Counted from the first letter of the stretch, positions 21,415 to 30,339 are shown. The stretch: DNA of 36,876 bases from an uncultured Pseudomonadota bacterium (GCA_902787665.1 CADAHF010000004.1:2977-39852), one strand, 5' to 3'. Program-made: numbers and translations. Notes: generated by a model not told the origin, from the sequence alone.

Positions 21415-22180
21415 ATGATTTGGCAGGGAAATTCACGCGCGCATCGGTAACATTTTGTGCTGCGTCGGTTGCATACCGTCCATTGTCAATCAATTCCAGT
21501 GCGCCATAATATGCGGTCATCATTGGGTCGTATGCATTGTTCGATGAAACCCAAGTGTCTGTACCAGAATTTGGTGCGCCATATTTATCCAGTACACCCG
21601 CCCAAAAAGATAGAATCTTTTTTTGCCGTTGGTTTTCAAATTTTTCTGCATCACCCGCAACTTCATTGGCATCGTTATTATATTCAATACGCCATACGGT
21701 ATTGTCGGTTGCGTTGCTTGTAAAATAAACATCAATTGTTTCGCCAGTTAATTCGCGCACCAAATGATATTCAGATGCGTATAACAAACCGCGATTTTTT
21801 GCCAGTGTGCGAATACACTGTTCTAACTGATCGGGGACAAAAATGTTTTGTTGTTGGCATTCATAATCAAGGTTGTATCGCCAATCTGGCGCAATAGTGT
21901 AAACCACCGCATCATTTGCGCGTGGTGCATACAAACCACCATCTGAAAATAACATCACAACATTTTCAAACGGCATTCCCAACATTATGCCCGCAATATC
22001 AAAGTTGGCAACCGCAACCGGCATTGCCCCAGGGTTTAATGTGTGTGATGTCGTTGTTAAATCTGCATCTTCGCTTTCGCTTATGGCAAAATTGTCAAAG
22101 TCAAAATCATCATTAACAGCATGTACCGAAAAAATCGGTGTAAACGCAATCAATAACAAGAACAATGCGTGTTTAATCAT
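21404..22180 (-). CDS. Periplasmic protein of unknown function in the VirB8-like operon
   Basis: 258 residues. A signal peptide (MIKHALFLLLIAFTPIFSVHA, cut after VHA) exports it. An acidic linker follows, then a domain beginning FDIAGIMLGMPFENVVMLFS, a common opening of small periplasmic proteins ('fdiaGixLGMs'), with two cysteines around residues 108 and 117 (YECQQQN, EQCIRTL). No catalytic motif is recognised. It overlaps the preceding VirB8-like gene by 8 bases and YraN by 11, so all are translationally coupled. A periplasmic accessory of the secretion parts is a fair inference, not shown. Confidence 0.6.
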   Translation of the reverse strand: MIKHALFLLLIAFTPIFSVHAVNDDFDFDNFAISESEDADLTTTSHTLNPGAMPVAVANFDIAGIMLGMPFENVVMLFSDGGLYAPRANDAVVYTIAPDWRYNLDYECQQQNIFVPDQLEQCIRTLAKNRGLLYASEYHLVRELTGETIDVYFTSNATDNTVWRIEYNNDANEVAGDAEKFENQRQKKILSFWAGVLDKYGAPNSGTDTWVSSNNAYDPMMTAYYGALELIDNGRYATDAAQNVTDARVNFPAKSYAF

Positions 22181-22850
22181 TTGTTACATGCTCCAAATGA
22201 ACGACCCGGAATTTGAAAATTATCGCCGGTTCGTATCCGTATTCAAACCTATTATAACTATGTTTTAAATAATTTCCAACATCAAATGTGTTGCCACCAA
22301 TTGTTTCACGAATACCCGGTTCATATATCACATCCATAAGTAATGTGCCACGGGTTACAATTGGTTCAGCGTCCATATCATTTGATGTATCCCATGTAGA
22401 TAAAATATACGGAACAACCCAATAATCGCTGCCTGCGGGTTTGTAAATTTCGCCGTCAATTTTAACCATACGCATCATTTTTTGTTCGGACAATGCCTGA
22501 ATCAGCGGTGCCTCTGTATTCAGCCACAGGTTATAAATATCTGGGGTTGACATTTGTGCCAATGCAGATGTTCGGCGCATACGATTTGCAATATTTTCTG
22601 CATCTGGAATCGCATAGAAAAATTCGTTCACATATTTTTGAATAAGCATTTCGCGCATCGCGGTTTCACCAATCTGAACAGCAGTTTCTGGGGTGCCTGG
22701 GCGCATTTCTGATAATTCGTTTCTTTGAAAGAAATATGTGTCAACTGAACTTTTGCGGGCAGAATCATAAATTGCAGATGCTAAAAACAGCATACACAAT
22801 GTAAGTGCTATCAAAAACAATCCGCCAAAAAACATTATCAGTTTCTTCAT
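22173..22850 (-). CDS. VirB8-like inner-membrane protein (second copy)
   Basis: 225 residues. One N-terminal membrane helix (LIMFFGGLFLIALTLCMLFL) is followed by a periplasmic domain with MREMLIQKYVNEFFYAIPDA and a beta-rich C-terminal half (WVVPYILSTW, PAIIFKFRVVHLEHV). Layout and length fit the NTF2-like fold of VirB8/DotI-type type IV secretion subunits, although individual residues are diverged. It follows another VirB8-like gene with a 1-base overlap (ATG inside TAA context), which means a tandem pair. In Rickettsiales-like bacteria, duplicated VirB8 proteins are known. The other channel genes are not in this window. Confidence 0.55.
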   Translation of the reverse strand: MKKLIMFFGGLFLIALTLCMLFLASAIYDSARKSSVDTYFFQRNELSEMRPGTPETAVQIGETAMREMLIQKYVNEFFYAIPDAENIANRMRRTSALAQMSTPDIYNLWLNTEAPLIQALSEQKMMRMVKIDGEIYKPAGSDYWVVPYILSTWDTSNDMDAEPIVTRGTLLMDVIYEPGIRETIGGNTFDVGNYLKHSYNRFEYGYEPAIIFKFRVVHLEHVTND

Positions 22851-23545
22851 TAATTCATCCGATATGCGTTAAAGTCCGCTATATAATAACCCAATGTTTT
22901 TGGATTTGTGTGTGTTTTTGTGTCCCGTGCAACCTTGGCATACGCAATTATGTTAATGTTTTTTTGCGCACTGGTTTTTACAGACATTTGAACCCGCCAG
23001 GTGCCACCAGCATCCATAATATTGCCAATTGGTGTAACACGAATTGTTTTTACATCTGGAACCCAATATTCATGTGCAGTAACAGATTTTTTATATTCTG
23101 GTAAAATGTCGTTTTTAAAACGAATAAACAATGCATCGCTTGTATCACAGAATATTGCACAGTTGTTTGATGTATCCGTGCCGTCACAATCGGTGCGCGC
23201 GCAAGATGTTTCCCACACTTTCTTGTTTTCGTCTGTATCGGGTGAAATTGTAAACCATTGTTGCACAAATTTCCAAACCAACGACTGTTGAATAATTTGA
23301 TTTCCAGTCATTTCAATTTCTGGCTGTTCCCCAGTGGACTTGATAATTTGCCATTGGTCATTTATGCCACCGGTGGCAAGAATGTATGGTTCAACATGGA
23401 CGGAACGCATTGTCCAAACCAGCAAGCAACACAAACAAATAATAATGAAAAAAGACGCGATTATACCAATGCCCATAGCGCGGGATAAGGCAATGCTTTT
23501 TCCCGCGGCAAAAGTCGGTACATTATAATCGTCTGGATAATTCAA
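22850..23545 (-). CDS. VirB8-like type IV secretion inner-membrane protein
   Basis: 231 residues. There is a short cytoplasmic N-terminus, one membrane helix (GIGIIASFFIIICLCCLLVW) and a periplasmic domain with QQSLVWKFVQQWFTIS, VPDVKTIRVTPIG and WRVQMSVKTS. The C-terminal NPKTLGYYIADFNAYRMN matches the 'NPLGfxVtxYrv' signature of VirB8, a central scaffold of type IV secretion channels. A cysteine-rich insert (CARTDCDGTDTSNNCAIFCD) is unusual and could form disulfides in the periplasm. It is the second gene of the operon, after a VirB7-like lipoprotein (36 bases upstream), the order seen in vir/trb clusters. Confidence 0.65.
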   Translation of the reverse strand: MNYPDDYNVPTFAAGKSIALSRAMGIGIIASFFIIICLCCLLVWTMRSVHVEPYILATGGINDQWQIIKSTGEQPEIEMTGNQIIQQSLVWKFVQQWFTISPDTDENKKVWETSCARTDCDGTDTSNNCAIFCDTSDALFIRFKNDILPEYKKSVTAHEYWVPDVKTIRVTPIGNIMDAGGTWRVQMSVKTSAQKNINIIAYAKVARDTKTHTNPKTLGYYIADFNAYRMN

Positions 23546-23581
23546 TGTCGTCCCCCCACAACATCGGTTGTATAATATGCA

Positions 23582-23728
23582 TTATGCTTGAAACACCATG
23601 ATGCATGCGCATGGACTTAATTTCAATTCGTTGTTGTCGTATCCAATACTGACAGGTTCGCGGTCATAAACCTGGCCACAGCCAGCAAGAGCAAGCGCAA
23701 CAAAGAACCCAAGAATAAGTTTCTTCAT
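23582..23728 (-). CDS. VirB7-like small lipoprotein
   Basis: 48 residues. It has a lipoprotein signal peptide MKKLILGFFVALALAGC with lipobox LAGC. The mature peptide is GQVYDREPVSIGYDNNELKL followed by SPCACIMVF, with two extra cysteines. VirB7 proteins are short lipoproteins that anchor VirB9 at the outer membrane by a disulfide; size, lipobox, extra cysteine and its position ahead of virB8-like genes agree with that, but short proteins give weak evidence. GGGGGAAAAAG is the RBS. A promoter (TTGACG, 18 bases, TATAAT) at 23782-23753 precedes it, so it leads the operon. Confidence 0.55.
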   Translation of the reverse strand: MKKLILGFFVALALAGCGQVYDREPVSIGYDNNELKLSPCACIMVFQA

Positions 23729-23752
23729 AACTTTTTCCCCCTTAATAAGTTG

Positions 23753-23782
23753 ATTATAGAAAAATACTAAGACCCCCGTCAA
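23753..23782 (-). promoter_or_regulatory. Promoter of the VirB7/VirB8-like operon
   Basis: On the reverse strand TTGACG (23782-23777), an 18-base spacer and TATAAT (23758-23753), ending 25 bases before the lipoprotein start codon. Confidence 0.65.
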
Positions 23783-23847
23783 CAGTATTTTATGGTTTTG
23801 GTATGTTTGTTTTTTGTGATAAAATTCTGGTATTAAAGGTATATAAA

Positions 23848-24621
23848 ATGCAATTAAAATGGAAACAAAAAGATTTTAATGCTGATTTAGATTTTATACT
23901 GTTTCATCAGCGTGATGATACACCATCATGGTGGCGAAAGCAGCTGTTTAATGCATACCCAGAATTGAATTATGAACATGCATGGGGATTAGTCCAGGAA
24001 CAGCGTTTCAAATACATTGCTGAACAAATGAAAATTCAGGCAAAAAAAAGAAAAGAGATAATCAATAATTCAATAAAAACTTTTCAGAGAAACTGGGATG
24101 TACAGATAGCAGACAAATTAAATGCTGCATATGCAAGTGCGTTTGATAATGATTGCACTGATATATTGAATGATATGGTGGCTAATGTCGGGCTTAACCC
24201 GATTTGCCCACGTGATATCAAAAGTCACGGTTTTGATATTTATCACTATTTTGATACGCAATATGCCATACAAGCAGCATTGCACGAAATAACGCATTTT
24301 GTGTGGTTTTATTTTTGGCAGAAACAGTTTCATGATGACCCATCCGAATATGATTTCCCGCAAATAAAATGGTTGTTGTCTGAATTGGTGGTTGAAACCA
24401 TAAATCGCAATTCAAAAATAAATGAATTGGCAGAAGCGCCTCAGTATATCGCATATTCATATTTTTATGATATGGATATTGGTGGTGAGTATGTTTTTGA
24501 TACATTGACGCATTTGTATCTGGAACGCCGTGATATTTATGATTTTATGGAAACATCGTTTGATTGGATAAAGTCCAACGAACCAGAATTGCGTAAGAAA
24601 ATAGCAGAAGCAGAAAAATAA
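23848..24621 (+). CDS. HExxH-containing protein of unknown family
   Basis: 257 residues. The start at 23848 is chosen because the upstream part of the frame looks non-coding and AAAGGTATATAAA precedes this ATG. A central ALHEITHFVWFYFW segment (HEITH, around residues 163-167) is a zinc-protease-type HExxH motif, and a downstream SELVVETINR about 40 residues later could supply the third ligand (glutamate), as in gluzincins. The N-terminal half is charged and helical (WWRKQLFNAYPELN, EQMKIQAKKRKEIINNS). No signal peptide is visible, so it would act in the cytoplasm. I do not recognise the family. It has its own terminator at 24624. Confidence 0.65.
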   Translation: MQLKWKQKDFNADLDFILFHQRDDTPSWWRKQLFNAYPELNYEHAWGLVQEQRFKYIAEQMKIQAKKRKEIINNSIKTFQRNWDVQIADKLNAAYASAFDNDCTDILNDMVANVGLNPICPRDIKSHGFDIYHYFDTQYAIQAALHEITHFVWFYFWQKQFHDDPSEYDFPQIKWLLSELVVETINRNSKINELAEAPQYIAYSYFYDMDIGGEYVFDTLTHLYLERRDIYDFMETSFDWIKSNEPELRKKIAEAEK

Positions 24622-24623
24622 AA

Positions 24624-24643
24624 ACCGCCCGTTTGGGTGGTTT
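24624..24643. terminator. Bidirectional terminator (HExxH gene / rpmB-tRNA-Leu)
   Basis: ACCGCCC-GTTT-GGGTGGT; the reverse strand reads ACCACCC-AAAC-GGGCGGT followed by TTTT. It ends the + gene and the rpmB-tRNA-Leu transcript. Confidence 0.7.
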
Positions 24644-24648
24644 ATTTC

Positions 24649-24733
24649 TGGTGGCCCTGATCGGACTTGAACCGATACTCCTTGCAGAACTTGATTTTGA
24701 GTCAAGCGCGTCTACCAATTCCGCCACAGGGCC
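24649..24733 (-). tRNA. tRNA-Leu (CAA)
   Basis: Reverse strand: GGCCCTG acceptor arm, D-arm GGCGGAATTGGTAGACGC, anticodon stem CTTGA/TCAAG with loop CTCAAAA (anticodon CAA, leucine), a long class II variable arm, T-arm GGTTCAAGTCC, and CCA encoded at the 3' end. It lies 19 bases after rpmB on the same strand. Confidence 0.95.
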
Positions 24734-24752
24734 AGAACCGTAAAGGTTGCGA

Positions 24753-25127
24753 TTATTTCGCCGCCTTTTTCGTTTCAACCTTTTTTACCAGACGGGCGCT
24801 GCGGTTTGCCTTGTGCGCTGGCTTTTTTGCAGGCTTTTCAGCAGCTGCGCCAGTTTTTTTAGCAATCGCTTTCTTAATCGCCGCCATTTCTGGTGTTAAA
24901 CGTGATACTGGTTTTGCCATAACATAGGCATCTAAACCGCCGTGTTTTGTCAAAGTGCGTAAACCAGCCGTTGACAAACGCAATGAAAAATCGCGGTTTA
25001 AAATATCACTGTGAAACTTTAATTTTTGCAAATTTGGCAAAAATGTGCGCTTTGTATGGCGCATAGAGTGGGAAACGTTCATCCCAACCATTGTCTTTTT
25101 ACCTGTAACATTACATACGCGTGGCAT
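24753..25127 (-). CDS. rpmB: 50S ribosomal protein L28 with long basic C-terminal extension
   Basis: 124 residues. The conserved L28 core (MPRVCNVTGKKTMVGMNVSH, RTFLPNLQKLKF, LRLSTAGLRTLTKHGGLDAY) occupies the first ~75 residues. Usual lengths are ~78-98. The extra tail (KKTGAAAEKPAKKPAHKANR, then VKKVETKKAAK) is lysine/alanine/proline-rich, similar in composition to the KKPAA protein at 7217. The tail could bind rRNA. The RBS AAAGGATTAAGAAT precedes the start. The two cysteines of zinc-binding L28 forms are not present (only C5). It is followed by tRNA-Leu. Confidence 0.95.
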   Translation of the reverse strand: MPRVCNVTGKKTMVGMNVSHSMRHTKRTFLPNLQKLKFHSDILNRDFSLRLSTAGLRTLTKHGGLDAYVMAKPVSRLTPEMAAIKKAIAKKTGAAAEKPAKKPAHKANRSARLVKKVETKKAAK

Positions 25128-25235
25128 ATTCTTAATCCTTTATAACTGCGCCCCAATTTATAACAAAAAACGCAAAAAGTCAAGAAATGTTTTTATTTTT
25201 TCTTATATTTATTATATCCGCATTGTTTCCCATAT

Positions 25236-25265
25236 CTTGAAAGGCAAAAAAATGAAACTATATAT
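25236..25265 (+). promoter_or_regulatory. Possible heat-shock (RpoH-type) promoter for clpB
   Basis: CTTGAA at 25236-25241, and after an 18-base gap from CTTG, CTATATAT at 25258-25265. Alphaproteobacterial sigma32 promoters have CTTG and CYTATNT at this distance. The clpB start is ~33 bases further. Confidence 0.45.
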
Positions 25266-25297
25266 ACAATCAACAAGTATAAATGGGGGCATAAGTT

Positions 25298-27355
25298 ATG
25301 AATCCAGAAGAAATGCAAGAGACGCCACAGCAGGCGATTGAAAAATACACTACCGATTTTACTAAATTGGCGGCGGACGGTAAATTGGACCCGGTTATTG
25401 GTCGTGACGAAGAAATTCGCCGCACTATCCAGGTGTTGTCGCGCCGAACCAAGAATAATCCGGTTTTAATTGGTAACCCCGGTGTTGGTAAAACCGCAAT
25501 TGTCGAAGGTTTGGCTGAACGCATCATTTCGCGCGATATTCCAGAAAACCTGATGAATAAAAAATTGTTGTCGTTGGATTTGGGCGCGATGATGGCGGGT
25601 GCTATGTTCCGTGGTCAGTTCGAAGGTCGTTTGAAAGCGATATTAAAGGCGGTCAAAGATGCCAACGGGCAGATTATTTTGTTCATTGATGAATTGCATA
25701 ATATGGTCGGCGCAGGCAAGGGCGAAGGTTCCATGGATGCCGGTAATCTGTTGAAGCCAATGTTGGCGCGTGGTGAATTGCACTGTTTGGGTGCAACAAC
25801 GCTGGATGAATATCGTCAATATATTGAAAAAGATCCGGCGCTTGCGCGTCGTTTTCAACCGGTTTATATCGAAGAACCGACTGTTGACGATACAATTTCT
25901 ATTTTGCGTGGATTAAAAGAAAAATATGAGGGTCACCATGGTGTTCGTATTTCGGATAGTGCGTTGGTTTCGGCGGTAAAATTGTCTGACCGTTACATTA
26001 CAGACCGTTTTCTGCCTGATAAAGCAATCGATTTGATTGATGAAGCAGCCGCTCGTGTTCGTATTGAGGTTTCGTCAAAGCCAGATGCGTTGGATGAAAT
26101 AGATCACCGTTTAATGCAGATGAAAATCGAACAACAGGCATTAAAGAAAGAAAAAGACGAAGATTCTAAAAAGCGCCTTGTGACACTTGAAAAACAAATT
26201 GCAGAAGTGTCGGCAGAATCTGAAAAGATGACTGCGGAATGGAAAGCAGAACAAGAAAAAATGCACGGACTGTCTGACGCAATGGCGGCATTAGATGCAG
26301 CCAAGGCAGAGGTTGCCTCTGCAATGCGTGCCGGCGACTATGAAAAAGCTTCCGCCTTGCAATATGGCAAAATTCCAGAACTGGAAGAAAAGATAAAGAA
26401 AATGAACGCGGAATCGAAAGAATACAAAACGGTTCTGCCTGAACATATTGCCGCAGTGGTAAGCAAATGGACCGGTGTTCCTGCGGATAGATTGACAGTC
26501 GAAGAACAATCAAAGCTGTTAAATATCGAAGACGAATTGCGTAAACGCGTTGTTGGGCAAGATCATGCGTTGTCTATTGTTGCGCGCGCAATTCGCCGTT
26601 CACGTGCGGGGTTGTCTGATCCACATCGGCCGATGGGATCGTTTATGTTCCTTGGGCCAACTGGTGTTGGTAAAACCGAAGTGGCAAAGGCATTGGCGGA
26701 ATATCTGTTTAATGACGATACCGCGATGACCCGTATTGATATGAGTGAATTTATGGAACCACATTCGGTTGCGCGTTTAATCGGCGCACCCCCGGGGTAT
26801 GTCGGTTATGATGCGGGCGGTGTTTTAACTGAAAGTGTTCGCCGTCGTCCGTATCAGGTATTGCTGTTTGATGAAATCGAAAAAGCACATCCAGATGTGT
26901 TTAATGTGTTCTTGCAAATTCTGGATGATGGTCGTTTGACCGATGGCCAGGGGCATGTTGTGAATTTTACAAACACGATTATCATAATGACAAGCAATTT
27001 GCCTGATATGGATGCAGTGCGGAAACGCTTTCGTCCAGAATTCATAAACCGTATTGATGAAATTGTGTTCTTTAATGCGCTGGGCCGTGATGTTATGTCC
27101 GACATTGTGAAAATTCAAATTCGTAATTTGGAAAAGCGTTTAAGCGAACGTCGTATCACATTGGACATCAGTAAAAACGCGATTAAATGGTTGGCAGACA
27201 ACGGATACGATTCTGTGTTTGGTGCGCGACCGTTAAAACGACTTATTACATCTGCCGTTGAAGATAAAATTGCGGATTTGATTTTGTCTGGCGCCGTTTT
27301 GGATGGTGGAACAGTGTTTGTTGATACCCACGGTAAAGAATTGACAGTCAAATAA
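25298..27355 (+). CDS. clpB: ClpB-type disaggregase without N-terminal domain
   Basis: 685 residues against ~860 in full ClpB. NBD1 has [20 protein letters not shown] (Walker A) and [15 protein letters not shown]. The coiled-coil middle domain (about residues 270-390; [37 protein letters not shown]) identifies ClpB rather than ClpA/ClpC. NBD2 has [20 protein letters not shown] and [20 protein letters not shown]. The N-terminal Clp_N repeat domain is completely missing. A stop codon lies two codons upstream of the start, so this is not an annotation error. In NBD2 the stretch after IIIMTSNL is shortened by about 20 residues. It works with DnaK/GrpE in protein disaggregation. RBS: GGGGGC. Confidence 0.9.
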   Translation: MNPEEMQETPQQAIEKYTTDFTKLAADGKLDPVIGRDEEIRRTIQVLSRRTKNNPVLIGNPGVGKTAIVEGLAERIISRDIPENLMNKKLLSLDLGAMMAGAMFRGQFEGRLKAILKAVKDANGQIILFIDELHNMVGAGKGEGSMDAGNLLKPMLARGELHCLGATTLDEYRQYIEKDPALARRFQPVYIEEPTVDDTISILRGLKEKYEGHHGVRISDSALVSAVKLSDRYITDRFLPDKAIDLIDEAAARVRIEVSSKPDALDEIDHRLMQMKIEQQALKKEKDEDSKKRLVTLEKQIAEVSAESEKMTAEWKAEQEKMHGLSDAMAALDAAKAEVASAMRAGDYEKASALQYGKIPELEEKIKKMNAESKEYKTVLPEHIAAVVSKWTGVPADRLTVEEQSKLLNIEDELRKRVVGQDHALSIVARAIRRSRAGLSDPHRPMGSFMFLGPTGVGKTEVAKALAEYLFNDDTAMTRIDMSEFMEPHSVARLIGAPPGYVGYDAGGVLTESVRRRPYQVLLFDEIEKAHPDVFNVFLQILDDGRLTDGQGHVVNFTNTIIIMTSNLPDMDAVRKRFRPEFINRIDEIVFFNALGRDVMSDIVKIQIRNLEKRLSERRITLDISKNAIKWLADNGYDSVFGARPLKRLITSAVEDKIADLILSGAVLDGGTVFVDTHGKELTVK

Positions 27356-27356
27356 A

Positions 27357-27381
27357 AACGGGGCGTTTGCCCCGTTTTTAT
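27357..27381. terminator. Bidirectional terminator between clpB and the ABC transporter
   Basis: ACGGGGC-GTTT-GCCCCGT followed by TTTTT on the + strand, with AAAAA on the left giving T's on the reverse strand. It serves both convergent genes. Confidence 0.8.
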
Positions 27382-29177
27382 TTTGCTTTTTTAAACTGAA
27401 TATCGCGCAGTTTCTTATATTCACCGTTTTTCTTGCACAATTCTGCATCGGTGCCGCTTTCGATTATTTGTCCGTCTTTGACAACGAATATCATATCGGC
27501 ATCTAATATAGTGGATAATCGGTGTGCGATAATAAATGTTGTGCGACCAACCATCAAATCTTGCAATGCAGATTGAATAAGCTTTTCGCTTTTTGTGTCC
27601 AGTGCCGATGTTGCCTCGTCCAGTAACAGTATTGGGGCATCTTTTAATATCGCGCGCGCAATCGCAATACGTTGTTTTTGTCCGCCGGACAACAAACCGC
27701 CACCTTCGCCAACAGATGTATTATAACCTTCTGGAAATTCCATAATGAATTCATCGGCATTTGCAGCGCGTGCCGCCGCGACTACTTCATCATGAGTTGC
27801 ATCTGGCCGACCATATTTAATATTCTCTTCAATTGTATCGTTGAACAAGAATACATCTTGGGAAACCTCAGCGATACTTTGGCGCAATGATTTCAATGTA
27901 AACTTTTTAATATCAGTACGATTGATTGTGATTTTACCAGATTGTGGTTCATAAAAACGTTGAATCAAGTTAAACATAGTGGTTTTGCCACTGCCAGATT
28001 CACCAACAAATGCGCACATTGTTCCAGCCGGAACATGAAAGTTTATGTCGTGCAATACTGGTTCGCCCGGATTATATTCAAATGAAACATTGTCAAAACC
28101 GACCGACAATTTTCTTGATGTTAATGGTTTTGCACCACGAATATCAGTGATGTCCGGTTTGCTGTCCAAGAATTCAAACAAAACTTCCGCAGCCAAAATG
28201 CCGTGCTGCATTGATTCGCCAGTGCCAGTAATGCTTTTTGCCGGACCATATGCCGCGGTCAGTGCAAGTAAAAACGCGGTAAAATCACCAGTTGTAATTG
28301 CGCCACTGGTGATAAAGTGTCCACCCATAATCATGGCGATACACAGACCAATAGAAATTATAAATTCCATCAATGGCGAACGCAATGCGCCCGCCTGAGT
28401 GTTTTTATAGGAATTGATGTTGGATGTATTCAACACGTGTTCAAAATTCTTTTCTTCGCGTTCTTCGGTTGAAAAAGATTGTATTGTTTTAATACCGCGT
28501 AAGGTTTGATTTAAACATTGTGAAACCTCATTAGCAATTTTGAATCCACGGCGGGACAATTTGCGTTTGCGCCGCATAATTAACATCATTGGTAACAATA
28601 GTGCCGGGGTTAAAAATAACAACACAACACACATTTGTGGCGCATAATAAACCATCAAGGCCACCGTCATCATAAGTGTCGCAACATTTTGTATAAATTT
28701 AACCACAGCTGTTGTAACCAAAGACAATACGGCGCTTGCTTGAACCGAAAAATAGTTCAAATTTTTACCGATTCCGTCGCCATAGAATCGTGCCAAATTC
28801 ATATGAATCATGTGTTTGTAAATGCGATTTTGCAGACGTGCGTATGCAATCAATCCACCCTTGGACATAATAAGTGCTTTGGCATAAGTAAACACACCCT
28901 TTAATGCATATGCGATGATTATTTGTCCCGCCAGGAAATAAATCGCCGCCATAGATTTTTCAATAAACGCCTTATCAACAACTTGTTGGACCAGGGTAAT
29001 TGTATAAGCCTCAGCACTTGCTGCCAGTATAGTTGCAATTATACCAGCGATTAACCATTTCAACTGTGGCAGTCCAATTTCACGCCACACGCGCCAATAA
29101 AGCGACCATTTTACGCGACCTTCTTCGGCATCATTTTTATTACCAAATAAAATCTTTTTAATTTTTTCTTTTGTCAT
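27378..29177 (-). CDS. ABC transporter, MsbA-like (probable lipid A/glycolipid flippase)
   Basis: 599 residues, one polypeptide with an N-terminal six-helix membrane domain (about residues 40-320) and a C-terminal ATPase. Walker A is FVGESGSGKTTMF, the Q-loop region is SIAEVSQDVFLFND, the signature is LLSGGQKQRIAIARAIL, Walker B is APILLLDEATSALD and the H-loop is FIIAHRLSTI. MsbA-type half transporters flip lipid A-core across the inner membrane. The direct neighbourhood supports that: an LpxL-like lipid A acyltransferase lies 15 bases upstream on the same strand. Other lipid or peptide export roles in this large family cannot be excluded. A long basic cytoplasmic N-terminus (~40 residues) precedes the first helix. 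Confidence 0.82.
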   Translation of the reverse strand: MTKEKIKKILFGNKNDAEEGRVKWSLYWRVWREIGLPQLKWLIAGIIATILAASAEAYTITLVQQVVDKAFIEKSMAAIYFLAGQIIIAYALKGVFTYAKALIMSKGGLIAYARLQNRIYKHMIHMNLARFYGDGIGKNLNYFSVQASAVLSLVTTAVVKFIQNVATLMMTVALMVYYAPQMCVVLLFLTPALLLPMMLIMRRKRKLSRRGFKIANEVSQCLNQTLRGIKTIQSFSTEEREEKNFEHVLNTSNINSYKNTQAGALRSPLMEFIISIGLCIAMIMGGHFITSGAITTGDFTAFLLALTAAYGPAKSITGTGESMQHGILAAEVLFEFLDSKPDITDIRGAKPLTSRKLSVGFDNVSFEYNPGEPVLHDINFHVPAGTMCAFVGESGSGKTTMFNLIQRFYEPQSGKITINRTDIKKFTLKSLRQSIAEVSQDVFLFNDTIEENIKYGRPDATHDEVVAAARAANADEFIMEFPEGYNTSVGEGGGLLSGGQKQRIAIARAILKDAPILLLDEATSALDTKSEKLIQSALQDLMVGRTTFIIAHRLSTILDADMIFVVKDGQIIESGTDAELCKKNGEYKKLRDIQFKKAK

Positions 29178-29192
29178 TTTTTACAACCTGCG

Positions 29193-30272
29193 TTATGCCC
29201 AACGTCTGTGTATCCACAAGTATTCATCGGGTTTGTTTTTTATTAGCCGTCCCATCGCATCGTTCACCAATTTCATACCATTGGTAATGTCTGCAGATTC
29301 GTTGTCGGTGTGCGGCATTTCTACGAATTCATCAAATACAATTTCATGATGTGCGCCATGCGTGCGTTCAACATGTCCCACCAGTATCGGCAGATTAAAT
29401 TTATACGCCAGTTGTGCTGCACCGGTTGATGTGCGTGCCGGAACCCCGATAAAGTCAATGTATGGCGCATCATGAATTCGTTGGTCTGCGTTGATGTCTA
29501 AAATTTCGCCATTGCGTAACGCGCGCACCATAGGAATTGCATTGCCGACTGGAATAAAATATTCTTCATCAACATTTCCATAACCATAGTTTTGCAAAAG
29601 AATATCATTTGTTAATGGATTGGTTGCCTTTTTATAAGTGACTGCAAGTTTTAAGCCACTGTTCACAAAAGATAGCGCCATAAGCCCCATAAATCCAAAG
29701 TGAGGCATTACCAAAATAAACTGTGTTTTTTCGTGCAACATACCTTTATTACGGAAAGTTATGTATTTGTTCATGTGTTTTCTGTATGTGGTGAAACGCA
29801 ACCCTTCGACAAAACTGCGTCCCCAATTATTCCATACCCGTTTCATAAATTCGTCATTTGCACATTCTGGAATTGTCATTTCCAGATTTTTACGCATGGC
29901 ATTTTGCCGTTTTTTTATCATCGGGCCAAATGTCTGCAATGTAATGCCACCCAACCATGATAGTATTGGTAATGGCACAAGATAAAACACGGCATTCATA
30001 ATGCGGTAACCAAATAATTCACGTGGGTGCTTCCAAATTCGCTTAATAAATTTGTTTTGGCGACGCGATATAATTTCGGGCCATGGGGCAAATATGCCGA
30101 CAACTGCGCATACGGCATATATCGCGGCAAACGGTAACAGCCATATTGCGTTTATATTGAATATTGCGGTAAACACAATAATCGCTAAAAACACATATGT
30201 CATGGGCGCAGATATCTTCATGTTCTTAATCGTGCAAATCCACAGGCACGCAAACAAAAACAGCGTTATCAT
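29193..30272 (-). CDS. LpxL/HtrB-like lipid A acyltransferase
   Basis: 359 residues. Members transfer a secondary acyl chain to lipid A precursors at the inner membrane. Hydrophobic helices occupy the first ~60 residues. The acyltransferase core has ILVMPHFGFMGLMAL, RALRNGEILDINADQRIHDA, VPARTSTGAAQLAYKFNLPI and the terminal DEYLWIHRRW, all in the usual order. The catalytic HX4(D/E) motif reads HFGFMG: the histidine is present, but the acidic residue at +5 is glycine. That may lower or alter activity, or a different acid may serve. The RBS AAGGATACAA precedes the start at 30272. It is upstream of and co-directional with the MsbA-like transporter. Confidence 0.8.
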   Translation of the reverse strand: MITLFLFACLWICTIKNMKISAPMTYVFLAIIVFTAIFNINAIWLLPFAAIYAVCAVVGIFAPWPEIISRRQNKFIKRIWKHPRELFGYRIMNAVFYLVPLPILSWLGGITLQTFGPMIKKRQNAMRKNLEMTIPECANDEFMKRVWNNWGRSFVEGLRFTTYRKHMNKYITFRNKGMLHEKTQFILVMPHFGFMGLMALSFVNSGLKLAVTYKKATNPLTNDILLQNYGYGNVDEEYFIPVGNAIPMVRALRNGEILDINADQRIHDAPYIDFIGVPARTSTGAAQLAYKFNLPILVGHVERTHGAHHEIVFDEFVEMPHTDNESADITNGMKLVNDAMGRLIKNKPDEYLWIHRRWA

Positions 30273-30339
30273 TTGTATCCTTTTTAAAGTTTACAGAATG
30301 TTAGTCAAACGCCCCCTTAAAATCAAGCGCACAAAGTAT

